57,023 nucleotides of DNA from the NCBI GenBank assembly GCA_003551645.1, contig PUND01000035.1, positions 1 through 57,023 of the forward strand, read 5' to 3'. The DNA is from Phycisphaerae bacterium (GTDB lineage Bacteria; Planctomycetota; Phycisphaerae; SM23-33). Both the position numbers and the translations under genes were made by a program. Positions 22,228 through 31,217 of the stretch are shown here, in pieces. Each line of letters opens with the position of its first letter. The first letter of the stretch is position 1. The notes beneath the pieces were generated by a model, which ran no database searches, was not told the DNA's origin, and saw only the letters and a list, made by a program, of their open reading frames with translations.

Positions 22228-23079
22228 TTATCGTCCCCGCTCAGCGGCTTCGCCTCGCCTCGCCGGCAGGTCGGCCGCCGGCAGTATCGCGCCGCATGAG
22301 GTGCACTCCATGCAGCGGATGCAGTTGGAGACGTTGGTCTTTTTCTCGACCTTCACACCCATGGGGCATCGCGAGCGGCAGGTGTTGCACTCGGTACAGG
22401 CACGACGGTCGAAGCGAAGGTGGAAGACGCTCACCGGGTTGAAAAGCCCTAGGAAGCCGCCCAGCGGGCATAGGACCTTGCACCATGGCCTGAGCGTGAG
22501 CACCGCGGCCAGCAGGAAGACGCCGAGAATCACCCACTTGGTGACGCTGAGGAGGTTCTGTATCTGCCCGGTTCGAACGGCGCGGGCGGTAATCTGGCCA
22601 AGCCCTCCCTGTACCGCCCCCGCCGGGCATATGCGGCAGACGAACAGCGGATGACCGGTCCCCCAGAGCAGCGGCACGAGCACCACCGCGCCTATCAGCA
22701 CCAGGTATCGCCCGTAGCCGGTCCAGTTGGGCAAACGGAACTTGGGCGAGGGTATCTTAGCAAGCAGGTCCTGTATGAACCCGAACGGGCACGCCCAGCC
22801 GCATACCAGCGAGCCGAACAGGGCGGCCGCGGCCAGCACCACGCCCACCGCCAGCAGGGGGACCATCCCGGCGGCCAGCAACTGTCCGGTCACGCCCACC
22901 GGACAGGCGAAGGACGCCAGGGGGCAGGCGTAGCAGTGGAACACACAGCCGGGGAAGGACCTCAGTGCCGCGATGGGCGCCATCCAGACCGCCAGAAAGC
23001 CCGCCTGCACCAGCGGGCGGAACCGGTGGTATCGCGGCGGTCGGCGGCGGGGCTTCTGGTCGGAGTTGGTATCGGCCAT
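22228..23079 (-). CDS. NapH/MauN-type membrane 4Fe-4S protein
   Basis: 283-residue membrane protein from ATG 23079; an in-frame ATG at 23088 gives three more residues and is equally possible. About five hydrophobic segments are seen. Two CxxxCP motifs on the loops (CGWACPFGFIQ and CKVLCPLGG) mark the NapH/RdxA type. The C-terminus has two ferredoxin-like clusters: CTECNTCRSRCP and CIRCMECTSCG. Such proteins move electrons from quinol or a cytoplasmic donor to periplasmic reductases. No nap or nos genes are nearby, so the partner is unknown. It is convergent with selD (40 nt apart) and follows a small membrane gene. A role in feeding the secreted selenoprotein is conceivable from position alone. 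Confidence 0.85.
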   Translation of the reverse strand: MADTNSDQKPRRRPPRYHRFRPLVQAGFLAVWMAPIAALRSFPGCVFHCYACPLASFACPVGVTGQLLAAGMVPLLAVGVVLAAAALFGSLVCGWACPFGFIQDLLAKIPSPKFRLPNWTGYGRYLVLIGAVVLVPLLWGTGHPLFVCRICPAGAVQGGLGQITARAVRTGQIQNLLSVTKWVILGVFLLAAVLTLRPWCKVLCPLGGFLGLFNPVSVFHLRFDRRACTECNTCRSRCPMGVKVEKKTNVSNCIRCMECTSCGAILPAADLPARRGEAAERGR

Positions 23080-23108
23080 GTCACGCATGACCCGTCGGGT
23101 CAGTCCAG

Positions 23109-23438
23109 TCAGGTGGGGCAGAAGTCATCGGTGGCTCCGGGCGTGTCCACGGCCGGGGTTTCGTCCTCGTCCCGGTCGTTCGGTTCGTCGGCCGAGGCGG
23201 CCCGCTCGTCGTCGGTTGCGAGGATCGCCCGCGGGTCGCCGGTGGTTATCGATCGGATGGCGCGCCACTCCCGCACGCCGGTAGCATCGCGGAAATCCCG
23301 CGCGAGCATCGCGCCGAGTGCGGTAATCAGCACGGCCGCCGTCAGCAGGGCCAGGCCCCACCAGGGCCCGCGCGATTCGCTGGGCCGGCCCCGCCGGTCG
23401 ATGGGCGGTTGGGGGATTTTTCTGAACCTTCGGGCCAC
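23109..23438 (-). CDS. Small single-span membrane protein, unknown
   Basis: About 109 residues from GTG 23438 (AAAGG 7 nt upstream). A GTG at 23462 would add eight residues but would begin inside the tRNA-Sec gene, so I prefer the shorter form. A basic N-terminus (RRFRKIPQPPIDRRGR) is followed by one transmembrane helix (WWGLALLTAAVLITALGAML) and a hydrophilic acidic tail. The topology is probably N-in with a ~70-residue periplasmic tail. It lies 20-30 nt upstream of the NapH-type gene on the same strand and is likely its operon partner. No family is recognised. Confidence 0.6.
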   Translation of the reverse strand: MARRFRKIPQPPIDRRGRPSESRGPWWGLALLTAAVLITALGAMLARDFRDATGVREWRAIRSITTGDPRAILATDDERAASADEPNDRDEDETPAVDTPGATDDFCPT

Positions 23439-23461
23439 GGCTGCGCCTTTCGCTGTCGCCA

Positions 23462-23555
23462 CGGAGGTGAATGGGAATCGAACCCACCCGGGACTTGTTC
23501 AAGCCCCGCACTGGTTTTGAAGACCAGGGGCGCCACCAGGCCGCCCGTCACCTCC
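23462..23555 (-). tRNA. selC: tRNA-Sec (UCA anticodon)
   Basis: 94 nt, all arms drawable. The acceptor stem has eight pairs (ggaggtga with tcacctcc), a D stem gggcg/cgccc, and an anticodon stem ctggt/accag around cttcaaa, so the anticodon is TCA, which reads UGA. The extra-long variable arm pairs cggggcttg with caagtcccg. The T arm has a ttcgatt loop and five pairs, giving the 8+5 geometry typical of bacterial tRNA-Sec. The discriminator is G and CCA is not encoded. It lies at the end of the selenium locus and pairs functionally with selA, selB and selD. Confidence 0.96.
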
Positions 23556-23659
23556 AGGTGGGTACCATGATTCTAGGTTTACCGGGACGGTCAGACAACC
23601 CCTGGATGTGCCGGCCGAAGCGACATTCGGCCCGGCGCGCCGCGGACACGCCCGGACTG

Positions 23660-26227
23660 CTACGCCCAGCGGACCATGGCCATGTCCTGAGGGCTTTCGA
23701 GCAGTTGGTTGCGTGGCAGCACTCGGACGGTGTAACCGGTCATTCCGCTGCGGTCGCAGGGCATATCCGCGGCGTATCGAATGCGGTAGTCGCCGTCCTG
23801 GCCGATCTGCCGCATCGGCAGCGGCCGGCCGGTGGAGAGCTGTCCGTCCTGGTCGAGCGGTCCGTAGTAAAGCTCGACACAGACGTCTTCGGGGCCAAGC
23901 CCGCCGAGATGGACGACCGCCTCGACGCGGATGTCCTTGCCGACGTAGGCGCCGTTTCCGCCGGAGCCCATATCGTCCGAGACGCCCTCTATGTGGATGT
24001 TCTGAAAATGCTCGCGGATCTTGTTTCGCCAGGCGCTGAGGCCCCTGGCCCCGGCCATCTGATCGGCGGTCAGTTGCCGCCACTTCTGGGCGGCCGGGTA
24101 GTAGAACCGCTCGGCGTAGTTGCGGACCATGCGGTTGGTGTTGAATACCGGTCCGAGCTTGCGGATGGCGGATTTCATCTTCGCTATCCATCCGCGGGGC
24201 AGGTTGTCCGGCCCGCGCTCGTAGAACAGCGGGACGATTTCCTTTTCGAGCAGGTCGTACAGGGCCTGCGATTCGACGGCGTTCTGGTACTCCAGGTCGT
24301 CGTAGCTTTCGCCTGAGCCGATGGCCCAGCCGACCGACGAGTCGTAGCCCTCGGCCCACCAGCCGTCGAGGATGGAGAGGTTCAGCCCGCCGTTGGCGGC
24401 GACCTTCATCCCGCTGGTTCCCGAGGCCTCCATCGGACGCAGCGGCGTGTTCAACCAGATGTCCACGCCTTGGACCAGGTAGCGCGCGACGTTCATGTCG
24501 TAGTCCTCGAGAAAGACTATCGACCGGCGGAACTTATCCTGCCGGGTGATGTGAACGATGCGCCGGACGAGGTCCTTACCGGGGTTGTCCCGCGGATGGG
24601 CTTTTCCCGACAGGATTATTTGCACGGGTCGGTCCTGGTTGTTCAGCAGCTTGGCGAGCCGGTCCACGTCGGTGAGTATCAGACTGGCGCGCTTATACGT
24701 GGCGAATCGCCGCGCGAAGCCGATGGTCAGGGCTTCGGGGTCGAGTATCTCCTCGGCGGCGGCAAGCTCAGCCGCCCCGGCGCCGCGCTTGGTCAACTGC
24801 TGGACGGTCCTTCGCCTGGCGAATGCGACCAGCCGCTCGCGCCTGCGCTCGTGTGTACGCCACAGCTCCGGGTCCGGCACGTGGTCCACCGATTCCCAGA
24901 CGCTCATCTCGGCGGGCTTTTCGTGCCAGCCGGGGCCGAGATACCGGTCGTACAACTCGGCCATGTCGTTGCTTATCCAGCTACGGGTATGGATGCCGTT
25001 TGTGATGTGTCCGATGGGCACCTCGTCAACGGGCACGCCCGGCCAGACATCGGCCCAGAGCCGCCGGCTGACCTGTCCGTGCAGCTCGCTGACGCCGTTG
25101 CGGTAGTTGCTCATCCGCAGCGCCAGCACGGTGAGGTTCATCGGCTCATCCTCGTTCTGCGGTTCCTGGCGGCCGAGCGACAGGAACTGCTCCCGTTCCA
25201 GCCCGAGCTGGGGCCAGTACTCGGAGAAATACTTGTCTATCAGCCACGGCTCAAAGGCGTCGTTGCCCGCCGGGACCGGCGTGTGCGTGGTGAAGACGTT
25301 GGAGGCCTTTACGACCTCGCAGCCCTCGTCGAAGGACATTCCGCGCTCGGACATCAGCATGCGTATCCGCTCCAGCGCCAGAAAGGCCGAGTGCCCCTCG
25401 TTCATATGATACGCTTCGGGCTTCAGGCCCAGCGCTTCCAGCAGGCGTATTCCGCCGAGTCCCAGGACGATTTCCTGTCGGATTCGCGTCTCCTGGTCGC
25501 CGCCGTAGAGCTGCGCGGTGATGTGGCGGTCTTCCGGGGCGTTGTCGGGCACATTGGTGTCCAGCAGATACAGCGGAACCCGCCCGACCTGTATCTGCCA
25601 GACCTGTGCCTGCATCGGTCGGGAGCCAAGCTCGAGCTTTATCGTGAGCGGCTCGCCGTCCTCGCCGCGGATCAGCCGGACCGGCATGTTGTGGAAATCG
25701 TTGCGGGGGAACAGTTCGAGCTGCCAGCCGTCGGCGTTCAGCCGCTGACGGAAGTAGCCCTGCTGATACAGAAGCCCCACGCCGACCAGCGGGATGTCCA
25801 GTTCAGAAGCGCTCTTGAGATGGTCGCCGGCGAGCACTCCCAGCCCGCCGGAGTATATAGGCACGCATTCGGTCAACCCGAACTCGGCGCAGAAATAGGC
25901 CACCTTCGGCTCCTCGCGGGAGCCGCCGTAGGTCTTCGGCCACCATCCGGGCTTGTCGAGATACTCGCGAAGGTCGCGATAGGCCCGCTGAAGGTGCGAG
26001 AGGAAGCCCTCGTCGGCGGCCAGTTCCTCCAGCCGTTTCTGCTCTATATGCCCGAGCATGGCCACCGGGTTGTGATAGACCCGCTCCCACAACTGCGAGT
26101 CGAGCCGGCGGAAGATGTTGACTGTCTCGCCCTGCCAGCACCACCACAGGTTGTAGGCCATTTCCTGAAGCGGCCTGAGCGGCTCCGGCAGGTTCGGTTG
26201 TACGGTAAATGTCCTTAGTGGTCGCAT
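23660..26227 (-). CDS. glgP: Alpha-glucan (glycogen) phosphorylase, GT35
   Basis: 855-residue alpha-glucan phosphorylase of the shorter bacterial/archaeal type, releasing glucose-1-phosphate from glycogen or maltodextrin. The N-terminal DUF3417-type region (ALQEMAYNLWWCWQG-like block) is followed by the GT35 core: YFCAEFGLTECVPIYSGGLG, YHMNEGHSAFLALE, FTTHTPVPAGND, GHITNGIHTRSW and the PLP-lysine motif EASGTSGMKVAANGGLNLS, each read directly in part. A beta-rich C-terminal extension follows. It starts at ATG 26227. The other glycogen genes in the window (GT4 synthase and GH57 at 37-40 kb) are not adjacent but probably act in the same polymer cycle. Confidence 0.93.
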   Translation of the reverse strand: MRPLRTFTVQPNLPEPLRPLQEMAYNLWWCWQGETVNIFRRLDSQLWERVYHNPVAMLGHIEQKRLEELAADEGFLSHLQRAYRDLREYLDKPGWWPKTYGGSREEPKVAYFCAEFGLTECVPIYSGGLGVLAGDHLKSASELDIPLVGVGLLYQQGYFRQRLNADGWQLELFPRNDFHNMPVRLIRGEDGEPLTIKLELGSRPMQAQVWQIQVGRVPLYLLDTNVPDNAPEDRHITAQLYGGDQETRIRQEIVLGLGGIRLLEALGLKPEAYHMNEGHSAFLALERIRMLMSERGMSFDEGCEVVKASNVFTTHTPVPAGNDAFEPWLIDKYFSEYWPQLGLEREQFLSLGRQEPQNEDEPMNLTVLALRMSNYRNGVSELHGQVSRRLWADVWPGVPVDEVPIGHITNGIHTRSWISNDMAELYDRYLGPGWHEKPAEMSVWESVDHVPDPELWRTHERRRERLVAFARRRTVQQLTKRGAGAAELAAAEEILDPEALTIGFARRFATYKRASLILTDVDRLAKLLNNQDRPVQIILSGKAHPRDNPGKDLVRRIVHITRQDKFRRSIVFLEDYDMNVARYLVQGVDIWLNTPLRPMEASGTSGMKVAANGGLNLSILDGWWAEGYDSSVGWAIGSGESYDDLEYQNAVESQALYDLLEKEIVPLFYERGPDNLPRGWIAKMKSAIRKLGPVFNTNRMVRNYAERFYYPAAQKWRQLTADQMAGARGLSAWRNKIREHFQNIHIEGVSDDMGSGGNGAYVGKDIRVEAVVHLGGLGPEDVCVELYYGPLDQDGQLSTGRPLPMRQIGQDGDYRIRYAADMPCDRSGMTGYTVRVLPRNQLLESPQDMAMVRWA

Positions 26228-26754
26228 AGTGTGTCGTTCCGGGCGCGGCCGCGGGCCTGCGCCGGCGGGCTGGCTTGTGTTATCGTAGCCAAACGGAGTT
26301 CCATCAATTCATCGGCAATCGCGGCATTCGATATTACCCGATTAATCTGTCGGCCGGGCCGAGGTCAACAGATTCATTATGATAGTATGCCGACCGTGGC
26401 CGAAAAACACCCGTCGCCAAACGCGCATAGCCGGAGGGTGTCCAATCAAAAGGGAAGCGACCCTGCGAGATGGCCGATGCGTACAATATAGTAGAAGGAC
26501 GTTTACGAGGCGCCGCGGCGGGAAAGGACGCGGAAGATGACGCGCAGAAGGATACTCAGAAGCAGCAACCGCCTTCGCACCCGCCGGGCCAGGCCCAGGC
26601 CCCGTCGATCGGGATTGCCACGGCGGGGAAGCTGGCGCACAAAGGCCGTGCGGGACGATGAAAATAATGAGTCGGCTCGGCAGCCCTGCGGACGGACGCC
26701 GACAACTGCAGAGGGCGGACGCCCGCCGCCACACGGCCGGGAAGGAGAGTAACA
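26228..26754. other. 527-nt intergenic region
   Basis: It separates divergent genes and should hold both promoters. Short open frames occur (for example 26470-26661 plus and 26537-26752 plus) but have low-complexity Arg/Pro composition, weak ribosome sites and no recognisable family, so I do not call them. A TATGAT (26378-26383) could be a plus-strand -10 box but has no matching -35. The last 15 nt before 26755 contain a good ribosome site (GGAAGGAGAG). Confidence 0.4.
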
Positions 26755-28296
26755 ATGTACGGCACCAATCGGACAATCTGGATACCGCTTATTGTGATGC
26801 TGTCGCTGGCAGTGCTTGCCGGCACCGTACAGGCACAGGGCGGGCGTATTACCGATCCGCGGGATGCCCGTGGGCACGAGCGGAGAAGCTTCGAGCCGAT
26901 CGGTTACCGCCCTGCGGCCGGTCAGCATCAGCGAGTTGATAGCCAGCTTTACGTGACCGGGCAGGTATCCGGGCTGGGCGCGTTCCGCGGCGAGGTGCCA
27001 TACGAGGCCGGGGACACTTTCCGAGGCGATACGGGCGGCGCGGCGACCAGCTCGTTCCGCCGCCAGTCGGTCGGGAGGTCGGATGTGCTGGGCGGACGTG
27101 TGCACGGGTCGGCGCCTTTCCGCGACCCGGACACGGCCGTTACGACGGCCGGGCGGGTTCTGGATCGCGACACGGTGCGTCGTCCGCTGGACACTGACGA
27201 CCATATGCCCGTCAGGTCGCTGGCCGAGGACCTGTTTATTGATGCCACCGCCGGATACAGGCGGATTGCCCCGGTCGGACGGGACGCTCAACGCGACCAG
27301 TTGATCGGGCCGGTTCGGGAGGAGTTTCGTCAGGAGCCGTTCAGGGACAGGGCCAGGCCGTTGACGGTCCCGGTCGATTCGGGAGAGCTGTTCGGGCTGG
27401 TCGGCGAGCAGGAACGCGCCGACCTGGTGCGGCAGTTGCGGGAAACGGCTCGCGAGCCAACGGACGAACAGGCCTCGGCCCGCCTGGATGCTCGCGTGGA
27501 CCGTTTGCCGGAGACGATCGCCTCCGAGCGGTTCATCCGTCCGCTTGACCGTCCCGACGAGGCCGAGCCGGCCGAGAGAACGGGTGCTCGAATGCTGCCG
27601 CCGCCGGGCGAGGATGTATATCTTGACCTGCTTGTGACGATGCGGGACAGGCAGACGGACGAGGCCGACGAGTCGTTCTTTGGTCCGCCGCGCGACGCCG
27701 AGACGCTCCACCGCCCCGACAGGGAGGCCGAGACCCCGCTTGTCGAGACCAGACCCGGCCGCCCCGTAATTGTCCGGGGCCTGGCCGGCCAGGGTCGCGA
27801 CCAGTTCAACCGGCGCATGCGGGATGCCGAGCGGAACCTCAGTCAGGGCCGGTTCTACGACGCCCGCCAGGGCTTCGAGATGGCAAGGGTGATAGACGGG
27901 CGAAACCCGATGTCCTCCATCGGCCTGGCGATGGCGGCGTTCGGCGCCGGCGAGCCGGCGACCGCCGGCTTCAACCTGCACAGGGCAATGCGGCTTTTCC
28001 CGCCGATAATGGAAACGCAGTTCAACCTGCCGGATATGATGCCTCAGGAGCGAATAGAAGAGATGCTCCCGGAGGTCCACCGTCGGCTTGAGGCCCGCGC
28101 CAGGGACACGCAGATGCTCCTGCTTGCGACGTTCCTGCACCATAATCTCCGGCAGCGTCAGGAGGCCGAGGAATTCGCCCGTCGCCTCCGGGACGCCTCG
28201 GAGGACGACCCGATAGGCGCCGCGTATGCGGAGTACGTGCTCACGGGCCGGCTTCCCTCCGAGGTCGAACAGACACAGCAGCCGGCCGGCCAATAG
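26755..28296 (+). CDS. Secreted planctomycete-type protein with C-terminal TPR-like helices
   Basis: 513 residues; start ATG 26755 after GGAAGGAGAGTAAC. Residues 1-28 form a signal peptide (hydrophobic run IPLIVMLSLAVLAG, cleavage near VQA-QG). The next ~90 residues contain an NLYVTG-like strand region (QLYVTGQVSGLGAFRGEVPY) and Ser/Arg-rich loops seen in Phycisphaerae secreted proteins. A long charged, probably disordered middle follows. From about residue 340 helices of TPR character appear (RMRDAERNLSQGRFYDARQG). The C-terminus is Gln/Pro-rich. Function unknown; it may be an envelope scaffold. It stands alone between glgP and a convergent HNH gene. Confidence 0.75.
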   Translation: MYGTNRTIWIPLIVMLSLAVLAGTVQAQGGRITDPRDARGHERRSFEPIGYRPAAGQHQRVDSQLYVTGQVSGLGAFRGEVPYEAGDTFRGDTGGAATSSFRRQSVGRSDVLGGRVHGSAPFRDPDTAVTTAGRVLDRDTVRRPLDTDDHMPVRSLAEDLFIDATAGYRRIAPVGRDAQRDQLIGPVREEFRQEPFRDRARPLTVPVDSGELFGLVGEQERADLVRQLRETAREPTDEQASARLDARVDRLPETIASERFIRPLDRPDEAEPAERTGARMLPPPGEDVYLDLLVTMRDRQTDEADESFFGPPRDAETLHRPDREAETPLVETRPGRPVIVRGLAGQGRDQFNRRMRDAERNLSQGRFYDARQGFEMARVIDGRNPMSSIGLAMAAFGAGEPATAGFNLHRAMRLFPPIMETQFNLPDMMPQERIEEMLPEVHRRLEARARDTQMLLLATFLHHNLRQRQEAEEFARRLRDASEDDPIGAAYAEYVLTGRLPSEVEQTQQPAGQ

Positions 28297-28373
28297 CGCT
28301 GGTTGGCGGCGAGGGACCCCCAAAGGCGGATGAGCGGCAGGGAGGTAGCGGCCGTTGCGCGGGGGCTGAAACT

Positions 28374-29018
28374 TCAGTCACGCAGCTCGACGTTCCAGTA
28401 GGCGTTGTCGAGGAACTGCTTCCAGGTGGCGTACTTGTCGCTGGAAAGGCGCAGCGTTATCACCGGCGGGCGCTTCGGCTTGACCGGATCGGTCTTGAGT
28501 TTCATGCCGGCTTCCGAGGGCGTCCGGCCGCCTTTACGAACGTTGCACCTGACGCAGCAGCAGACCATGTTGTTCCAGCAGGTCTTCCCGCCTCGACTGC
28601 GCGGAAGCACATGGTCCAGCGTAAGCTCTGAAGTGGGGAACTCCCGTCGGCAATACTGGCAGCGGTTTCGGTCGCGGGCGAAGATGTTCCGCCGGTTGAA
28701 CTTCACGGGCGTTTTCGGCAGGCGGTCGTAGAAAAGCAGCCGCACCACGCGGGGAACCGCAAGCTCGAAGCGCACGCAACGGATCCACTCGTGGTTGTCC
28801 CGTTCGTAACGGGCCTTGTACTCGCTGACCTCCCGCCAGGACTCGAAATCGTAGCTCGCCCACTCGCTGTCCTCGACCGCCACGATCTCGGCGATGCGTT
28901 TGAAAAGCATGCACATCGCCCGTCGGGCCGAGGTTACCCTTACGGCCGTGTAGTTCCTGTTCAGCACCAGGACATGACTGTCCAGGACGCTGGGATCAAG
29001 GCCGTATGCGCCGGTCAT
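28374..29018 (-). CDS. HNH endonuclease family protein
   Basis: 214 residues, start ATG 29018. The C-terminal half is a classic HNH_5-type module: RCQYCRREF supplies the first zinc cysteine pair, LTLDHVLPRSRGG contains the catalytic DH, and CCVRCNVRKGGRTP supplies the second pair and the closing motif. The N-terminal half (SHVLVLNRNYTAVRVTSARRA) matches the common cyanobacterial/planctomycete HNH proteins that begin VLVLNxNY. These are chromosomal, not obviously mobile, and their target is unknown. It converges on the secreted TPR protein. Confidence 0.88.
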   Translation of the reverse strand: MTGAYGLDPSVLDSHVLVLNRNYTAVRVTSARRAMCMLFKRIAEIVAVEDSEWASYDFESWREVSEYKARYERDNHEWIRCVRFELAVPRVVRLLFYDRLPKTPVKFNRRNIFARDRNRCQYCRREFPTSELTLDHVLPRSRGGKTCWNNMVCCCVRCNVRKGGRTPSEAGMKLKTDPVKPKRPPVITLRLSSDKYATWKQFLDNAYWNVELRD

Positions 29019-29147
29019 GTCTCTGTTCCTGCTTCATTGGCGGCGTCGAACACCACCTTACCGTTCCCCGAATATACCAGACGATTCCCCCGACGCCAAG
29101 GTGGTAGCGGGCTGAGTGTGGTGTGGCTTGCTGTCGCCGCGGGCCAG

Positions 29148-30107
29148 TTATGCCGTCTGAAGCGAGCCGACAAGTTCGGTCAGCCGCCGGAAGCCGTGTC
29201 TCCGGCAGTAGTCGGCGAGGCCTTCCGGTATTGAGTGCAGGCAGGTCGGGTCGGCGAAGAGTGCGGTTCCCACGGCCAGTCCGGTCGCCCCGGCGAGTAT
29301 GAACTCCAGCGCATCGCGCGCGTACTGGATGCCGCCGATCCCGATAATCGGGACGTTCGCGTCGCGGGTGACCTGCGTGTACACGCGATGGACCATGTAA
29401 ACGGCCACCGGTCTGATAGCCGGTCCGGAAAGCCCGCCTGTGGCGTTGGCGAGCACCGGCCGGCGTTTCTCGACGTCTATCGCCATGGCCGTGAAGGTGT
29501 TTATCAAGCTCAGGGCGTCGGCTCCGGCCTCGACGGCCGCGGCCGCGGTCGCCGCGATATCCGTAACGTTCGGAGAGAGTTTGACGATCAGGACGTTCCG
29601 GCGGCACGCGCCGCGAACCGCCGCGGTCACATGTCGGACCTGCTCAGGATCTGTGCCAAATTGCAGGCCGCCGGCCTTGACGTTCGGGCAGGATATATTC
29701 AGCTCGATGCCGCGGACAACCGGCACCTGCTCCAGTTGCTCCGCCACGGCGACATAGTCGTCCACGCTTGTCCCGGCCACGTTCACGAACACCGGTGCGC
29801 CCAGCTTCTCGAGCTGTGGGACCTTCTCGGCCAGAAAGGCGTCCAGTCCAATGTTCGCCAGCCCTATCGCGTTGAGCATGCCGGCCCGGGTCTCCACCAC
29901 GCGGGAGTAATCGTTGCCGGCCCGCGGCTCCCGGGTGATGCTCTTGGTCACGAAGGCCCCCAGACGGCGGAGGTCAACGAAATCGGCGTACTCGGTGGAG
30001 TATCCGCAGGTTCCGCTGGCGGTCATCATGGGGTTCGCCAGCTTCAGGCCGGCGATGTCCACGCTCATATCCGGAGTCGGCTGTGTTTCTGTGGCTTTGT
30101 CTGTCAT
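29148..30107 (-). CDS. pyrD: Dihydroorotate dehydrogenase, class 1B-type catalytic subunit
   Basis: 319-residue FMN enzyme of pyrimidine synthesis. The family blocks are present: NPMMTASGTCGYSTEY, KSITREPRAGN, NAIGLANIGLDAF, then the catalytic Cys in ELNISCPNVKAGG and FMN-phosphate motifs IGIGGIQYARDALEFILAGA and VGTALFADP. The Cys base and length indicate class 1 (cytosolic), most like class 1B, which normally needs the PyrK electron-transfer subunit. No pyrK is next to it in this window. aroB lies upstream on the same strand, 21 nt away, so the two are probably co-transcribed. Confidence 0.93.
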   Translation of the reverse strand: MTDKATETQPTPDMSVDIAGLKLANPMMTASGTCGYSTEYADFVDLRRLGAFVTKSITREPRAGNDYSRVVETRAGMLNAIGLANIGLDAFLAEKVPQLEKLGAPVFVNVAGTSVDDYVAVAEQLEQVPVVRGIELNISCPNVKAGGLQFGTDPEQVRHVTAAVRGACRRNVLIVKLSPNVTDIAATAAAAVEAGADALSLINTFTAMAIDVEKRRPVLANATGGLSGPAIRPVAVYMVHRVYTQVTRDANVPIIGIGGIQYARDALEFILAGATGLAVGTALFADPTCLHSIPEGLADYCRRHGFRRLTELVGSLQTA

Positions 30108-30128
30108 TGTGTCTGTGCGCGCCGCTGG

Positions 30129-31217
30129 CTAGCCCAGCGACGCCAGCGCGGCGGCGACCTCGTCATACTTTACATCATCGTACAGGTCCACTGTGCCCGG
30201 CCCGGTCGGCAGCACCATGCGCACTCGCCCGCCAAGCGCTTTCTTGTCGTGCTGCATGATGCGCCAGACTTCATCGGCGTCAAGCCCGGTCAGTTGAACC
30301 GGCAGGCCCAGGCGCTCCAGAAGGCGCTCGACGCGCGCGGCGTCGGTGCGGTCGAAGATGCCCCGCTCGACGGCGACTCGAGACTCCGCGACCATGCCCA
30401 GCGACACCGCCTGGCCGTGCGAGAGCGTGCCGAAGCCGCTGGCCGCCTCGATGCCGTGCCCGACGGTATGCCCGAAGTTCAGATGCGCGCGGGCGCCCGC
30501 CTCGCGCTCGTCCTCAGCCACCACGGCCGCCTTTATCGCGACGTTACGGGCCACCAGATCCGTCATGACTTCGGGGTCGCAGGCGAAGATCGGCTCGACG
30601 TTGCTGTCTATCGCATCCAGCAGCGAAGCGTCGCGTATGACGCCGTGCTTGACGCACTCGGCAAGTCCGCCGCGAAGCTCCTCGACCGGCAGGGTACGCA
30701 GGGCCTCCACGTCGATAAGCACTCCGCCGGGCTGATAGAACGCGCCGATGAGGTTCTTGCCGGCCGGGTGGTCCACCGCGGTCTTGCCGCCCACGGAGGC
30801 ATCGACGTCGGCAAGCAGTGTAGTCGGGCATTGCAGCCAGGGCAGGCCTCGCAGCGCCGTGGCCGCGACGAAACCCGCGATATCGCCGGTTACGCCCCCG
30901 CCGAGGGCGACTATTAGCGCGCTACGGTCGATTGGCGGTTCGAGCGAGAGCAGCTCGTCCATCAGCGACGAGAATGTCGCCAGGTTCTTGTTCCGCTCAC
31001 CCGCCGGGAAGGTGAGCAACTCGGCCCGGAAGCCGGCCGATGTAAGCGAGTCCGTGGCCGCACGCCCGTAGAGGTCCGCAACCGTGCCGTCGGCGACGAC
31101 CACGGCAAGCCGGCCATCCGTCACCTCGCCTGCCATATCGCCCAGCTTGCTCAGAACCCCCGCGCCGATGCGTACATGGTAGCTGCGATCACCCAGATGA
31201 ACGGTCACCGTCCGAAT
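30129..31217 (-). CDS. aroB: 3-dehydroquinate synthase
   Basis: NAD-dependent enzyme of the shikimate pathway. Motifs seen are VVVADGTVADLYG, the GGGVTGDIAGFVAAT glycine loop, ADVDASVGGKTAVDHPAGKNLIGAF (quoted in parts) and the metal ligands around GHTVGHGIEAASG. I place the start at ATT 31217: AAGGAGG (31224-31230) lies exactly 6 nt upstream, and the protein then begins with the same spacing to the LGDRSY motif as E. coli AroB (LGERSY), giving 362 residues. Alternatives are GTG 31208 (spacing too long) and ATG 31244 (no ribosome site). All overlap the end of the upstream membrane-protein gene, so the genes are coupled. Confidence 0.93.
   Translation of the reverse strand: MRTVTVHLGDRSYHVRIGAGVLSKLGDMAGEVTDGRLAVVVADGTVADLYGRAATDSLTSAGFRAELLTFPAGERNKNLATFSSLMDELLSLEPPIDRSALIVALGGGVTGDIAGFVAATALRGLPWLQCPTTLLADVDASVGGKTAVDHPAGKNLIGAFYQPGGVLIDVEALRTLPVEELRGGLAECVKHGVIRDASLLDAIDSNVEPIFACDPEVMTDLVARNVAIKAAVVAEDEREAGARAHLNFGHTVGHGIEAASGFGTLSHGQAVSLGMVAESRVAVERGIFDRTDAARVERLLERLGLPVQLTGLDADEVWRIMQHDKKALGGRVRMVLPTGPGTVDLYDDVKYDEVAAALASLG

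Noticed and set aside
22185-22240. UGA stop of selD as a second selenocysteine codon (protein ends Gly-Gly-Ser-Cys-Cys before UGA)
   Set aside because: The continuing frame runs antisense into the NapH-type gene, its peptide is not protein-like, and I see no convincing hairpin at the right distance.
26503-28323. Long open minus-strand frame opposite the secreted TPR-like protein
   Set aside because: Antisense frame in GC-rich DNA; Arg/Pro-rich composition, no ribosome site or family. The plus strand has a signal peptide and sensible codon use. The same applies to long antisense frames opposite glnA, gltB, selB and selD.
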